A DNA stretch of 28,245 nucleotides from Haplomitrium mnioides (GCA_049999725.1 JBNGIS010033773.1:1-28245); one strand, 5' to 3'. Positions 8,979 to 18,260 are shown, counted from the first letter of the stretch. Translations and numbers: made by a program. Notes: a model not told the origin generated them from the sequence alone.

Positions 8979-9792
8979 AAAGAAAACTGATTTGTTAATG
9001 AGATTTCCTGCCCATTTCGCGATAGTGCTGATCCTAGGACAAAGCCATAAACAGTGAATGAAATCTTCCAGTATATCCTCCTTGCAGCTGACACATCTTG
9101 CATCAATCTCAAAGCCAGGCTTCTCTATTTTTTTCCAGAACCTCCCTACTTGCACACGTCTTTGGACAATAAGCCACATTAATAAGGCGTCTTTGGCTGA
9201 TCTGCTTGCATCCCATATATCAGTCCATCTGGAGGAGTGTTGAGAGTCTATGGAACCATGAGCTTTCCAGTGTTTCAAAACCGGAGTGATTGTAGATGGA
9301 CCTTCCAGGATGAAGGGGCCTTTCTTGGTGGATTAGCAGCTGAGGGGGAAGTTATCTTTCCAATTCCACATTCCAGGGTCCTGATTTCCCTCTCCAATAA
9401 AGGAGCCAAGTAATTTATACTCAGCAATCTGACCTGTGGGCACTGTGAACTCTCATTTTCTGCATAATATTACACTGAGGGCGGAAGCTGGGCTCAATTT
9501 TCTTCAGCCAACATGGTAGATATTGAGGTGACGAAGAACCATTAGCATGAATGGGGCAGGGGAAAATCCTCAGTCGGGATGACCGGTTTTAGATCAGTAT
9601 CGGACTCCACAAAGATATTGCGACCAGGTGGGGTCTCCAGTGCAGATGTGAAAACTCCAGTCCAGTCTTCTTTTTTTATGTGGCTTGATCCCTCAAGGAG
9701 TGATACCCACCTGTCAGGGATCTTTGCTATCCGGTTGTGGGATTTTTGCTCATGCCTTTTGTGAAGTTGGTACGTCCTTGCACCTCCACCCA
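8979..9792 (-). mobile_element. LINE-B copy 2, 5' part
   Basis: Continuation of the LINE-B copy begun at 5318, after the inserted LINE-A. On the minus strand it encodes the zf-RVT-like finger (CVSCKEDILEDFIHCLWLC) and the region before it (SSRWTDIWDASRSAKDALLMW, YQLHKRHEQKSHNRIAKIPD). It ends at about 9792, where a LINE-C tail abuts it, so it is 5'-truncated before the RT core. Frameshifts and stops make it a pseudogene. Confidence 0.83.
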
Positions 9793-9842
9793 CCCTAGGG
9801 CTGGCTCTGGACTTTAATCGAATTCTATTCTATTCTATTCTT
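9793..9842 (+). mobile_element. LINE-C terminal fragment (~50 bp)
   Basis: CCCTAGGGCTGGCTCTGGAC, then ACTTTAATCGAATTC, then TATTC units: the last about 30 bp of the LINE-C 3' UTR plus tail. It abuts the truncated end of LINE-B copy 2. Confidence 0.75.
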
Positions 9843-10162
9843 CATGTAGTGTTAGTTGTTTATGCTCTGGCAAGACATAGCGCCTTGTTAGACAGAGGAC
9901 TATGGTCTAAGGTGCGTTTACTACTCCTGACTAAGGAGCTTTGGAACCCAAACCTGAGTATCTGTGTAAATGCACTAATCAAGCGAATAACTCACACATT
10001 AGCTGTGTCAGAGGAAAACAACACCCCAGAAGCAGAGGCAGAGACTTGTTCCTGGCTAGTGTGCAGGAGTGGCTTTGTGGGCTACATGGGCATAGTTATC
10101 TGCCGTGACATCTGTAGCGATGATCAATGCAAGAGGATGATGGGTGTCATACTTGGTGTACC
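9843..10162. other. Unassigned DNA left of Copia-2
   Basis: No recognised gene or element. An open plus-strand frame starts at 9849, but it continues into the Copia-2 LTR and resembles nothing I know. By position this and 16926 onward are the pre-insertion locus of Copia-2. The five bases before the LTR (GTACC, 10158-10162) pair with GTACT (16926-16930) as a probable target duplication with one mismatch. Confidence 0.4.
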
Positions 10163-10299
10163 TGTTGGAAATTGGCAGCTCACATTTTGCTACTGTACAT
10201 TATGCACAGTGATAATGCTGAGCATGTTTATTTGTATAGCAATTGGGTTTCCTCACTAGTTTAGCTCCTAACTAGTTTAGAGAGAGATCTGGGTATAGT

Positions 10300-10309
10300 G
10301 ACACGTGTC
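10300..10309 (+). promoter_or_regulatory. ABRE/G-box palindrome in 5' LTR
   Basis: GACACGTGTC, a perfect 10-bp palindrome with a CACGTG core, is present identically in the 3' LTR at 16235-16244. ACACGTGTC matches the plant ABA-response element bound by bZIP factors. In the minus-strand remnant the core is changed to CACATG (about 22115). Regulatory use is inferred. Confidence 0.55.
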
Positions 10310-10370
10310 AGCACTGGGGAGCTCTGTAGGGACACTAAATCCGTTTGTCCCTTGCATGAGATAGGAGGAA

Positions 10371-10392
10371 GCGCATGCATACATGCATGCGC
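10371..10392 (+). promoter_or_regulatory. RY-motif palindrome in 5' LTR
   Basis: Arms GCGCATGCAT and ATGCATGCGC separated by AC form a 22-bp inverted repeat carrying CATGCATG-type RY/Sph sequences, the known target of plant B3-domain factors (ABI3/FUS3/LEC2 class). It is conserved in the 3' LTR at 16314-16335 and, degraded, at about 22077 in the inverted LTR remnant. Confidence 0.55.
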
Positions 10393-10573
10393 TCATACAA
10401 GAAAAGTCACAGTAGTGCAGGTAAACTCAAATATGCAGTTGGCAGAACTGCTCTTGTCCATATGTGAGCAGTGGTCTTCTTCACCTGCTGGAATCCATTG
10501 CTTGACTCATTCAAGCCCACAGAATGGACTGGGCGCTATAGAAAACCAGCTGATGTGCTGGTATTGTGAAGAT

Positions 10574-10580
10574 TATATAA
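10574..10580 (+). promoter_or_regulatory. TATA box of Copia-2 5' LTR
   Basis: TATATAA in the context GATTATATAAATCAACAGAG, identical in the 3' LTR (16519-16525) and recognisable in the inverted remnant near 21346. It lies about 200 bp downstream of the ABRE and RY sites and about 480 bp before the LTR end, suitable for starting the element transcript. Confidence 0.5.
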
Positions 10581-10669
10581 ATCAACAGAGGTTATGCTCA
10601 TCACATCCTCATTTGCAAACACATTGCTTGCGACTCACCTTTTTAGAGCACTCACCTCTAATAGAGTAG

Positions 10670-10761
10670 TGGTGTACCCCATCACACCATAATGCTATGA
10701 AAACTTTGAACTTGAACTACAAGCCTTTTCGTAGGTTGAGCTGTTTCCTCTCAAGAGAACT
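10670..10761. repeat. Small insertion in 5' LTR with 11-bp direct repeats
   Basis: TAATAGAGTAG occurs at 10659-10669 and again at 10762-10772, flanking about 92 bp absent from the 3' LTR. The neighbouring phrase TAGAGCACTCACCT resembles the tRNA-derived head of some SINEs, and AAAACTTTGAACTTGAAC resembles a SINE-like tail. The true boundaries may therefore be slightly wider (about 10642-10772). The identity is a guess; the presence/absence difference between the LTRs is seen directly. Confidence 0.45.
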
Positions 10762-11063
10762 TAATAGAGTAGAGGTTATGCATCCTAGGGAGAATCGCCT
10801 GCAGGGAGGAACTCGTTGTTCTGCATGGTAGGCAGAATCGCGACTAAGGGGAAGGTCGTTTTTCTGCCACAGCAGGGAGACTCGCAAATTTGCTACGTTT
10901 TTTGTGCATAAAAGGAGGTCGCGATTCTGCAGCTGCATGCTTATTTCGTGGAAATCAGAGGAGCTGACGTTTTTGCGTTTTTAGTTCCTCTTTCCTACTA
11001 TTCTCACCTATTGTGGATTTTCGCTGCTGTGTTATTATCAATTCGTTTTTGATAATTCCAACA

Positions 11064-11077
11064 GGTTATGGGCCCAC
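11064..11077 (+). other. Primer-binding site for initiator tRNA-Met anticodon region
   Basis: GGTTATGGGCCCAC begins at the base after the LTR. It is complementary to GTGGGCCCATAACC, the anticodon stem-loop of plant initiator tRNA-Met (anticodon CAT), and not to the tRNA 3' end. This is the half-tRNA priming layout known from Drosophila copia, where a cut 5' tRNA fragment primes reverse transcription. Confidence 0.75.
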
Positions 11078-11082
11078 TGACG

Positions 11083-11870
11083 ATGGGGGATGCAAGTCTT
11101 GGTAACTCCAGTTTGTATTCTATAGAAAAATTGGAAGGAGCAGACTTTCTAGGCTGGAAGGCAAAAATGCAATGAATCCTTGAACTGAAAGGATTATGGA
11201 GGTATGTGAATGGTGAGTTCCCTGAACCCAGTGGCAGCAATGCCACTGAGGAAGGGATTGCAATTTGGATGGAGGGAGATAGGCATGCTCAGATCCTTAT
11301 CTGCCTAAGCTTGGGTAAGAAGCTCGGCCTGATTGCTGGCCGCGGTTGTATCCTTGGTGCTTGAAAGTAAATAAAGTTGTTTGCTTTCAGTCAAAAAAAA
11401 AATAGAAAAAAGAAAAAAAGAAGCAGTTTACCCAAGTGAGGTTCCTCACTACTGCAAGTGAGGTTTGGAATAGTCTCAGAGAAGCATATGAGCAAGGAGG
11501 AGCATTTGCTGCCACATATTTGTGGAGGAAGCTCTTGAACTTGAGATTTGTAGAAGATGACAACATGGATGACCACACTGAAAAAGTCAAGAATCTGGTG
11601 GAGCAGTTGTTATCAATCAATCCAGGTCTCAAGGAGGAGATGTTTGTACAAATCTTGCTGGCAAGCTTACCTGAGTCCTAAGATATTTTGTTGCACTCGC
11701 TGGAGAGCAACCTGAGCGGGCTGACTTTAGATGAAGCAAATACCAGGCTCTTGGCTGAGGAAACCAGGAGAAACGAGCATCTGGGCAGGACTGATCAGGG
11801 TTCTGCCTTGTTCACCAAAGGCAAGGGAATCAGGACAAGTCAAGGTGAAAGTCCCAGAGTGGGAGCACAA
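11083..11870 (+). pseudogene. Copia-2 gag, broken
   Basis: Starts at ATG 11083, 20 bp after the LTR, with SIEKLEGADFLGWKAKMQ, the usual copia Gag opening. It is broken by TGA at 11173-11175, a LINE-B tail insertion at about 11324-11417, and TAA at 11679-11681. The parts on each side of the LINE tail join in frame (CLSLGKK then QFTQVRFLTT). Later segments EVWNSLREAYEQ and NLSGLTLDEANTRLLAEE are typical Gag. A zinc knuckle follows in another frame at 11888-11929 (CFYF then H, C); its second Cys codon has become TTT (Phe) at 11897-11899. Confidence 0.87.
11324..11417 (+). mobile_element. LINE-B 3'-terminal fragment inside Copia-2 gag
   Basis: Plus-strand copy of the last about 65 bp of LINE-B (GCCTGATTGCTGGCCGCGG, then GTAAATAAAGTTG and TTTCAGTC), followed by an A-rich tail. 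AAGAAG occurs just before (11319-11322 region) and just after (about 11418-11423), a probable short target duplication merging with the tail. It is one of the most severely 5'-truncated LINE insertions here. Confidence 0.8.
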
Positions 11871-11878
11871 CCCATCCA

Positions 11879-13090
11879 GTGGGAATTGCTTTTACTTTAA
11901 CAAGCCTGGCCACATTGCAAGGTATTGCCCAAAGAAGGCAAAGGGAAACAAGGGCAAAGGCAAGGTGGTTGCAAAATGGTGGCAAGGACAAGCAGCCCAA
12001 GGCACAGGCTAATGTTGCTGAAATAAAAAAGTCAGATGTTGATGTCAGATCAGACACTGACATCAAGGATGAGGCCAAGAAATTGGTGCTCATGGCAAGT
12101 GCTGAGAAGACATCTGAGGTAGATGTGTGGTACCTAGATTCAGGTTCCACAAATCAATGCACTGGCAGAAAAGACTGGTTCAGTACGCTGCTGGACATTC
12201 ATCGCACAGCAGTGTACCTAGGTGATGCAAGGCATTTAATGGCTTATGAAGCTGGAGAAATATCAGTCACCATGCACCTAGGATCAAAGTCAACAAGGGC
12301 CAATTTGTCCAGGGTATTGTATGTCCCAGGACTAAGCAAAAATCTACTCACTATTAGGTGCATGTCCGAGGAGGGGTATGGATTCTGGCTGGATAACAGG
12401 GGAGCTAGAATTTACAGCCCAACTGAGGAAATTGTAGGGCAAGGAATAATGGAGAACAAGCTGTACAAGCTGTGCAGCAGTCCCCTGAAGGAGGCACAGG
12501 CCAATGTTGTGACCAGTAAGGAGAATGCCCATTTGTGGCATCAAAGACTTGGACATTTGGGATACCAAGGTTTGATGATCTTGAGGCAGAGAAGCATGGT
12601 GTCTAGACTGGACTGTCCAGACAGTGGGAGTTTGGACTTTTGTATAGGTTGCATCAAGGGAAAACAGAACAAAAGTATTTTTCCCAAGGAAGGAAGGAGA
12701 GAAAAGAAAATGCTAGAGCTGGTCCACTCAGATGTCTGTGGACCAGTGAGTGTATCTTCCTATGGAGGTGCAAAGTATTTTGTAACCTTTATTGATGATT
12801 TAACAAGGAAAACATTTGTCTATATTATGAAGTTCAAAAGTGAATGCTTTTCAAAGTTTTGTAGTTTCAAAGCTCAGGTTGAGAACGAGCTAGAAATGAA
12901 AGTGAAGATACTCTGTACTGATGGGGGAGGAGAGTATATGTCCAAGGAATTCACAGGCTTTCTAAGAGAGCATGGGATTGAGCACCAACTCACAACAAGG
13001 GGTTCTCCATCGCAGAATGGTGTGGTAGAAAGGATGAATAGGACTATCATGGAGAGTGTGAGGAGAATTCTCTATGCATGGAACATCTAG
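11879..13090 (+). pseudogene. Copia-2 protease and integrase
   Basis: A 403-codon open segment. The protease active site WYLDSGSTNQ has its DSG at 12137-12145. A GAG-pre-integrase finger (HLWHQRLGHL, then FCIGCIKGK) follows, and then the rve core with Asp at 12731-12733 (LVHSDVCGP), Asp at 12920-12922 (CTDGGGEY) and Glu at 13028-13030 (NGVVERMNR): D,D35E spacing is intact. It stops at TAG 13088-13090, but the same frame continues with NFWAEAVNTGVYL, so the stop is premature. The first about 25 codons belong to the shifted knuckle region and are not true protein. Protease would cut the polyprotein; integrase would insert cDNA. Confidence 0.9.
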
Positions 13091-14622
13091 AGGAATTTCT
13101 GGGCTGAGGCTGTGAACACAGGAGTCTACCTCAGAAATTGATGCCCTACCAAGGCTGTGAGCAATATGACACCAGCAGAAGCGTGGTCCGGTAAGAAACT
13201 TGATGTCTCACATCTCAGAGTTTCTGGCTGTGATGCTTATGCATTAGTACCTCAAGAACTGAGAGGGAAATTAGATGCACAGACATTCAAGTGTGTATTT
13301 CTGGGATACTAGGAGGACTGCAAAGGGTACAGGCTGTTCAATTGTGAGACAACCCAGTTAATCAGGAGTCAGGATGTGGTGTTTGATGAGAGATTGCCAG
13401 AGGACCTGGCAAGTTCACCTGCAGTTGGCACAGGAGCAGGTTTGGAAATCTCCAAGGGAAAGGAGAAAATAGTGGAGTACACAAGTGACGTGCCAGGCAC
13501 CTCACACTCTGGGACAGAAACTGAAATTGGAGGCAATGAGGGAATAATTCCAGTAGTGGGAGTACCAGTGGTAAATGGGTGGACACTTGTGGAAGGAGAA
13601 AACATTGAGCCAAGACATTCTGGGAGACTGAGAAAACAGCCAGTGAGGCTGGATCTGGCAGTGCCATAGACATTCTCAGTCAATGTGGCTGTAGCAGATG
13701 ATCCACTAACACTGAAGGAGGCGTTGTCCAGGCAGGACTCCTTTGCATGGGAGCTGGCTTGTCAGGAGGAACTAGATTCACTCCATAAAAATCGGACCTG
13801 GACTCTAACCAAGTTGCCCAAGGGAAGGAAAGCCGTGGGGTGTAAGTGGGTACTGAAGGTCAAGTACCAAGTTGATGGGTCTGTGGAGAGGTACAAGGCA
13901 AGGCTGGTTGCCAAGGGATTCACACAGATGGTCGGGGTAGATTATACAGAAACCTTTGCACCGGTTGCAAAGTTTCTTCAATCAGGTGTCTGTTGGCTGT
14001 TGCTGCAATGATGGACTGGGAGGTACATCAGGTTGATGTCAAGACAGCATTCTGGAATGGAGATCTTGAAGAAGAGATCTGTATGCAGCAGCCAGAAGGA
14101 TATATTGTGAGAGGGAAGGAAAGCCTTGTGTGCAGATTAAACAAGGCGTTATATGGCCTCAAGGAAGTGTTAAGGGCATGGTACCAGCGGATTGACACAC
14201 ATCTGATGGAGAAGAACTTTAGGAGAAGCAATGCAGATCATTGTGTTTATACCTGGAGAGAGGGTGGGAGCATTGTGATTCTGGTCATCTATGTAGATGA
14301 CATAGTGATGATCAGCAACAATCTGGAGCAGTTGAATCAGGTCAAGAAGGACCTGGAGGTGCCATTTGAGATAACAGACCTACAGGAGATTCACTATCTT
14401 CTTGGGATACATGTTCAAAGGGATAGACATGCAAGGAAGATAACACTGAATCAAAGGGTCTACATTGAGAAAAATCTTGAGAGATATGGAATGGGAGATT
14501 GCAGGGCAGTCTGCACCCCATTGGAAGCTGGTATGAGGTTAACCAAGGAAATGGGACCTGAAACAAAAGAAGAGACTGAAGAGATGACACAAGTACCGTA
14601 TCAAGTGCAGTTGGCAGTCTGA
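13091..14622 (+). pseudogene. Copia-2 integrase C-terminus and reverse transcriptase
   Basis: Continues the integrase frame past stops at 13139, 13310 and 13667 through the linker and into RVT_2: [50 protein letters not shown] frameshift near 13975 moves the rest (VHQVDVKTAFWNG, LNKALYGLKE) to another frame from 13993. The catalytic YVDD box is intact at 14290-14301 (VIYVDDIVMIS). A second frameshift near 14605 separates it from RNase H. The enzyme copied element RNA into cDNA; this copy cannot now make it whole. Confidence 0.9.
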
Positions 14623-15278
14623 TCTATGCCATGATAGCAACAAGGCCAGACATTGCACATGTAGTGGGAGCTGTCTCGAGGTTTATGTCCAACCCAGGAA
14701 TGACTCACTGGCTTGCAGTGAAAAGAATTTTCCAGTACCTTCAAAACTTCAAGGATCATGTGCTGGAATACAGTGGATATCTGGAATCCACGCCGATCAG
14801 CAACAGGTCACTGATCGGATATAGTGACTCTGATTATGCAGGAAGCAAGGATGATGGAAAGTCCACATCTGGATATGCTTTTCTGATGGGAGGAGGTTCA
14901 GTAAGCTGGTGTAGTAAGAGGCAAACATCAGTTGCCTTGTCAACATGTCAGGCAGAGTACATGGCTCTTACTCAAGCCACCAAAGAGGCTGTGTGGCTAA
15001 GGAGGCTGCTGGAAGATGTGGGTTTCAAGCTGGATAAACCCACCACTATTTGTGAGGATAATCAGGGTTGTATATTGTTGGCCAAGAATCCAACTTATCA
15101 CTCCAAGACCAAGCACATTGATATCCAGTACCATTTTTGCAGGGAAAAGGTGGGACAGGATATTGAGCTGCAATTCTGCAGAGCAGGTGACATGGCAGCA
15201 GATGTGCTGACCAAGGCATTGCCAAGGGACCAGCATGAGGAATTCATCAACATGCTTGGTGTGAAAATGGTTCGCTGA
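14623..15278 (+). pseudogene. Copia-2 RT end and RNase H
   Basis: A 215-codon open segment from 14631 to a natural stop at 15276-15278, just before the polypurine tract. TRPDIAHVVGAVSRFMSNP is the end of the RT region. RNase H follows: IGYSDSDYAGSKDDGKSTSG, ALSTCQAEYMALTQ, CEDNQGCILLAKNP, and the terminal KTKHIDIQYHF, DVLTKALPRDQHEEF block. This segment is undamaged in itself but out of frame with the preceding RT part. Confidence 0.9.
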
Positions 15279-15285
15279 GTGGGAG
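15277..15285 (+). other. Copia-2 polypurine tract
   Basis: The purine-rich run GAGTGGGAG directly precedes the 3' LTR start TGTTGG and overlaps the last bases of the pol stop region. It is the expected plus-strand primer. Confidence 0.65.
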
Positions 15286-16925
15286 TGTTGGAAAGTGGCA
15301 GGTGACATTTTGCTACTGTACATTATGCACGGTGATAATGCTGATCATGTTTATTTGTATAGCAATTGGGTTTCCTCACTAGTTTTTTTTTTGGGACCGA
15401 AAGCAAACAACTTTATTTACTTTCAAGCACCAAGGGAACATCCACAGCCAGCAATCAGGCCGAGCGGCAAAAACCAACAACAATCAGTCTCTTTCAGGAT
15501 CTAACCTAGTCAACAACAGTAACCCACTGCCCTCAATCCAGATTACTACTAACATCAAAATTCCAGTAAACTGAGTCCTCATCACGGATACAAATCAAAT
15601 GCAATGCACCCCATGTTCTGTCAAAGGCTTCAAGAATTTTTTCTCTTTTCTCTTTTCTCTTCATTTTGAGCTTTTATCCAGTCTCTACAAGGATCACACC
15701 AAGCTTTCTTTCCGTACTCAATCAGTCTCATCCAGGATTTCTTGTTCAAGCAGTTCATATCCACGTGCGACTTCTCAAACACTATTGCATTCCTAGACAG
15801 CCATATGGAGTAAAGTACTGTTCCTCTAAGTAAGGACCAGATCTCTTGCACTACAACCAGTCTCTTGGAATTCTGTCGCCTAGGATGCATTGCTGCCAGG
15901 TTGGCTTCCACCTTTTGGTATTCCCCCAAATGGAGAACGCTAATCTGTTAATGATATTTCCTGCCCACTTCCAGATAGTGCTGATCCTAGGACAGAGCCA
16001 GAAACAGTGAATGAAGTCTTCCAATAAATCCTCCTTGCAGCAGACACATCTTGCATCAATCTCAAAGCCAGGCTTCTCTGTTTTATTTCTGAAGCTCCCA
16101 ACTTACACACCTCTTTGGACAATAAGCCACATTAATGAGGCCTCTTTGGCTGATCTGCTCACGTCCCATATATCAGTCCATCTGGAGTTTCCTCACTAGA
16201 TTAGCTCCTAACTAGTTTAGAGGCACCTGGTGGTGACACGTGTCAGCACCAGGGAGCTCCTTAGGGACATTAAATCTCTTTGTCCCTTACATGAGAGCAT
16301 GAGATAGGAGGAAGCGCATGCATACATGCATGCGCTCATACACAGAAAAGTCACAGCAGTGCAGGTAAACTTGAAGATGCAGGTGGTAGAGCTGCTCTTG
16401 GTCCATATGCGAGCAATGGTCTTCTTCACCTGCTGGAATCTATCGCTTGACTCATTCAAGCCCACAGAATTGACTGGGCGTTATAGAAAACCAGCTGGTT
16501 TGCTGGTATTGTGAAGATTATATAAATCAACAGAGGTTATGCTCATTGCATCCTCATTTGCAAACACATTTCTTGTGTCTCACCTTGTTACCTTGTTTAT
16601 GCATCCAAAGGAGAATCGCCTGCAGGGAGGAACTCGTTTTTCTGCATGGTAGGCAGAATCAGACTAAGGGGAAGGTTGTTTTTCTGCAACAGCAGGGAGA
16701 CTCACAAATTTGCTACCTTTTTGGTGCATAAAAGGAGGTCGCGATTTCTGGACTATCCCACGATTTTGGTGTCCAGAAGGAGGTCGCGAATCTGCAGCTG
16801 CATGCTTCGTGGACATCAGAGGAGCTTGACGTTTTTTGCGTTTTTACTTCCTCTTTCCTACTATTCTCACCTATTGTGGATTTTCGCTACTGTCTTATTA
16901 TCAATTCGTTTTGATAATTCCAACA
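15286..16925 (+). repeat. Copia-2 3' LTR, interrupted by LINE-B
   Basis: LTR sequence at 15286-15382 and 16187-16925 (about 823 bp without the insert). It keeps the ABRE palindrome (16235-16244), RY palindrome (16314-16335) and TATATAA (16519-16525). A pair of 13-bp direct repeats AAGGAGGTCGCGA (16732-16744, 16777-16789) encloses a hairpin-capable segment (TTCTGGAC/GTCCAGAA). Confidence 0.9.
15383..16186 (-). mobile_element. LINE-B copy 3, inserted in Copia-2 3' LTR
   Basis: An 804-bp minus-strand insertion with a poly(A) tail (T run at the left), 3' UTR and the last part of ORF2 (WSLLRGTVLYSIWLSRNAIVF; MRLIEYGKKAW). A perfect 13-bp duplication GTTTCCTCACTAG flanks it at 15370-15382 and 16187-16199, and the LTR reads continuously when one copy and the insert are removed. 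It is 5'-truncated just before the zf-RVT-like finger region (SSRWTDIWD). Confidence 0.92.
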
Positions 16926-17607
16926 GTACTTGGCTATCATATGGCTTTAATACAGACTCCAGTAAGATAGACACAAGTTACAGAGTCAGATGTCTGCTAA
17001 GTTAACTCCTGTCATATGCCACGTTAGAGGGTGGGAACTTCTGGCTATTCTGTCAGTGGATTCAAGGCTTGTGGTAGGCTCAATACCTAGGTGGCCTGTA
17101 GCCTACCCCTTGGCTATGCTAGGCTTCTTCTGGAGAAATGTTTGGGCGGTAAGGAGCAAGGGCTTAAAAGTGTATGAACTGTAGGTTGCTACACCACCTG
17201 CATAGCTGTGCAGCATATCAAGATGCTCATCACAACGATGAAGACACAGCAAGAATCACAACCTTCACCATTTACCTGGCTTCCTCAATGATGATGCAAT
17301 GCATGTGCATTCTAACAACAACTCTTGGTGCTAAGCTAGTACTATGTTCAGTAGCTAGTGCCAACGCAAGGAGGGCTCTGGAGGGCTATTATAGATACCT
17401 TTCTACTTGGTCAACCGCTGCTTCGATTACCTGTGTGGAACCCTACAGAAAAGATTAGATTCCTATGGTGGGTTTGGCATTCGTATGCAATGGCAAGATA
17501 GTACCTCCTTCTGTTTATGTGCTCGCTAACATAGTAGCTAGTATTCGATGAGGCTTCTGGTTAAACGACGACTACAGCCATCCGTGCAGGGCTCTCAAGC
17601 ACCGTTT
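16926..17607. other. Unassigned DNA right of Copia-2
   Basis: No recognised element or protein. Open frames (for example 17174-17458 on the plus strand) have low-complexity, non-conserved-looking translations. If the CWC22 exons at 18.3-18.9 kb belong to a working gene, this is probably intron or upstream DNA. Confidence 0.4.
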
Positions 17608-17810
17608 TGCTTTGTTGGCAGATGGGCACTGTTCATCAATGCTAGGATATCCAGTGGTTTTCTGACACCAGATGCACTACTAGAGGCCACTGTACAGGTA
17701 ACCTGTGTACAAGATAGGAGTGCTTTGTTGGCAGATGGAACCGTGTTCATCAATGCTAGGATATCCAGTAGTTATCTGACCCCAGATGCACTGCTAGAGA
17801 GGCTACTGTC
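17608..17810. repeat. 113-bp-period tandem duplication
   Basis: Two similar units begin TGCTTTGTTGGCAGATGG at about 17608 and 17721. They share TCATCAATGCTAGGATATCC and CCAGATGCACT. About 90 bp are clearly alike; the remaining spacer differs. Confidence 0.75.
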
Positions 17811-18035
17811 ATGACTGAGTTTTCCCGTTACTTCCGGAAAGTGGCAGAAACTCGGTACGAAGATTGAACAGGACCTGCTGTCGGGAACTGTTGAAACCAG
17901 CAGGAAGTTGTGGCAGCTTGTCACTGCTACACATGATGAGGCTGAATAGTCTGAAACTTTGTGTCTGACACCACATTGTGAAGGCTGCGCTGTATGTGTT
18001 GCGCAGTTGTGATGTGTGTAGGTTTTTCCTAGACT
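17810..18035. repeat. Dispersed direct repeat, left copy
   Basis: About 225 bp beginning CATGACTGAGTTTTCC that recurs imperfectly at about 19569-19790 (CATGACAGAGTTTTCC), 1759 bp downstream. Shared landmarks are GAAACCAGCAGGAAGT, ACATGATGAGGCTG and GACACCACATTGTGAAGGCT. The copies flank the CWC22 exons. Neither shows a convincing reading frame. Confidence 0.75.
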
Positions 18036-18260
18036 ATTGCAGCTTCCTTTTATTTAATTTTGTGGTCAGATTTACTCTCCACAACTTCATACCTATACAA
18101 GAATCTGAGAGGTAAGGTGGGAATTACTGGGTGAGTATGGTGAGAGATAGGGTGGGTCCTTGCACTTGGATTTCCTTGCATTTCTGGTCTAAATTTTTGC
18201 ATGGTCTGAGATGAAAGTGCTATCATGTTTCATCCTGATTTGTAGTTTTTGCTTTTGCAG

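Larger units (their letters stand above)
10163..11063 (+). repeat. Copia-2 5' LTR
   Basis: 901-bp LTR with 8-bp inverted termini TGTTGGAA/TTCCAACA. Relative to the 3' LTR it has a small extra insertion near 10642-10772, and lacks a 45-bp segment between 13-bp direct repeats, keeping a single AAGGAGGTCGCGA at 10912-10924. Confidence 0.92.
10163..16925 (+). mobile_element. Copia-2: Ty1/copia retrotransposon with both LTRs
   Basis: Complete element structure: 5' LTR 10163-11063, primer-binding site 11064-11077, gag-pol 11083-15278, polypurine tract 15277-15285 and 3' LTR 15286-16925. Both LTRs start TGTTGGAA and end TTCCAACA. Domain order protease, integrase, RT, RNase H gives Ty1/copia. Coding capacity is lost through stops at 11173, 11679, 13088, 13139, 13310 and 13667 and frameshifts near 11870, 13975 and 14605. 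Two LINE-B insertions (about 11324-11417 and 15383-16186) and one small insertion in the 5' LTR came later or on an ancestor. The divergent LTRs imply an old insertion. Confidence 0.93.

Noticed and set aside
9849-10259. 136-codon plus ORF as a host gene
   Set aside because: Its last third lies within the Copia-2 5' LTR, its composition shows no domain, and no splice or start context supports it.
10371-10392. RY palindrome as a CRISPR repeat or transcription terminator
   Set aside because: It is a single 22-bp inverted repeat per LTR in plant DNA, with no T run and no spaced repeats.
16646-17005. 119-codon plus ORF
   Set aside because: It straddles the 3' LTR end and flanking DNA and is unlikely to be a protein.
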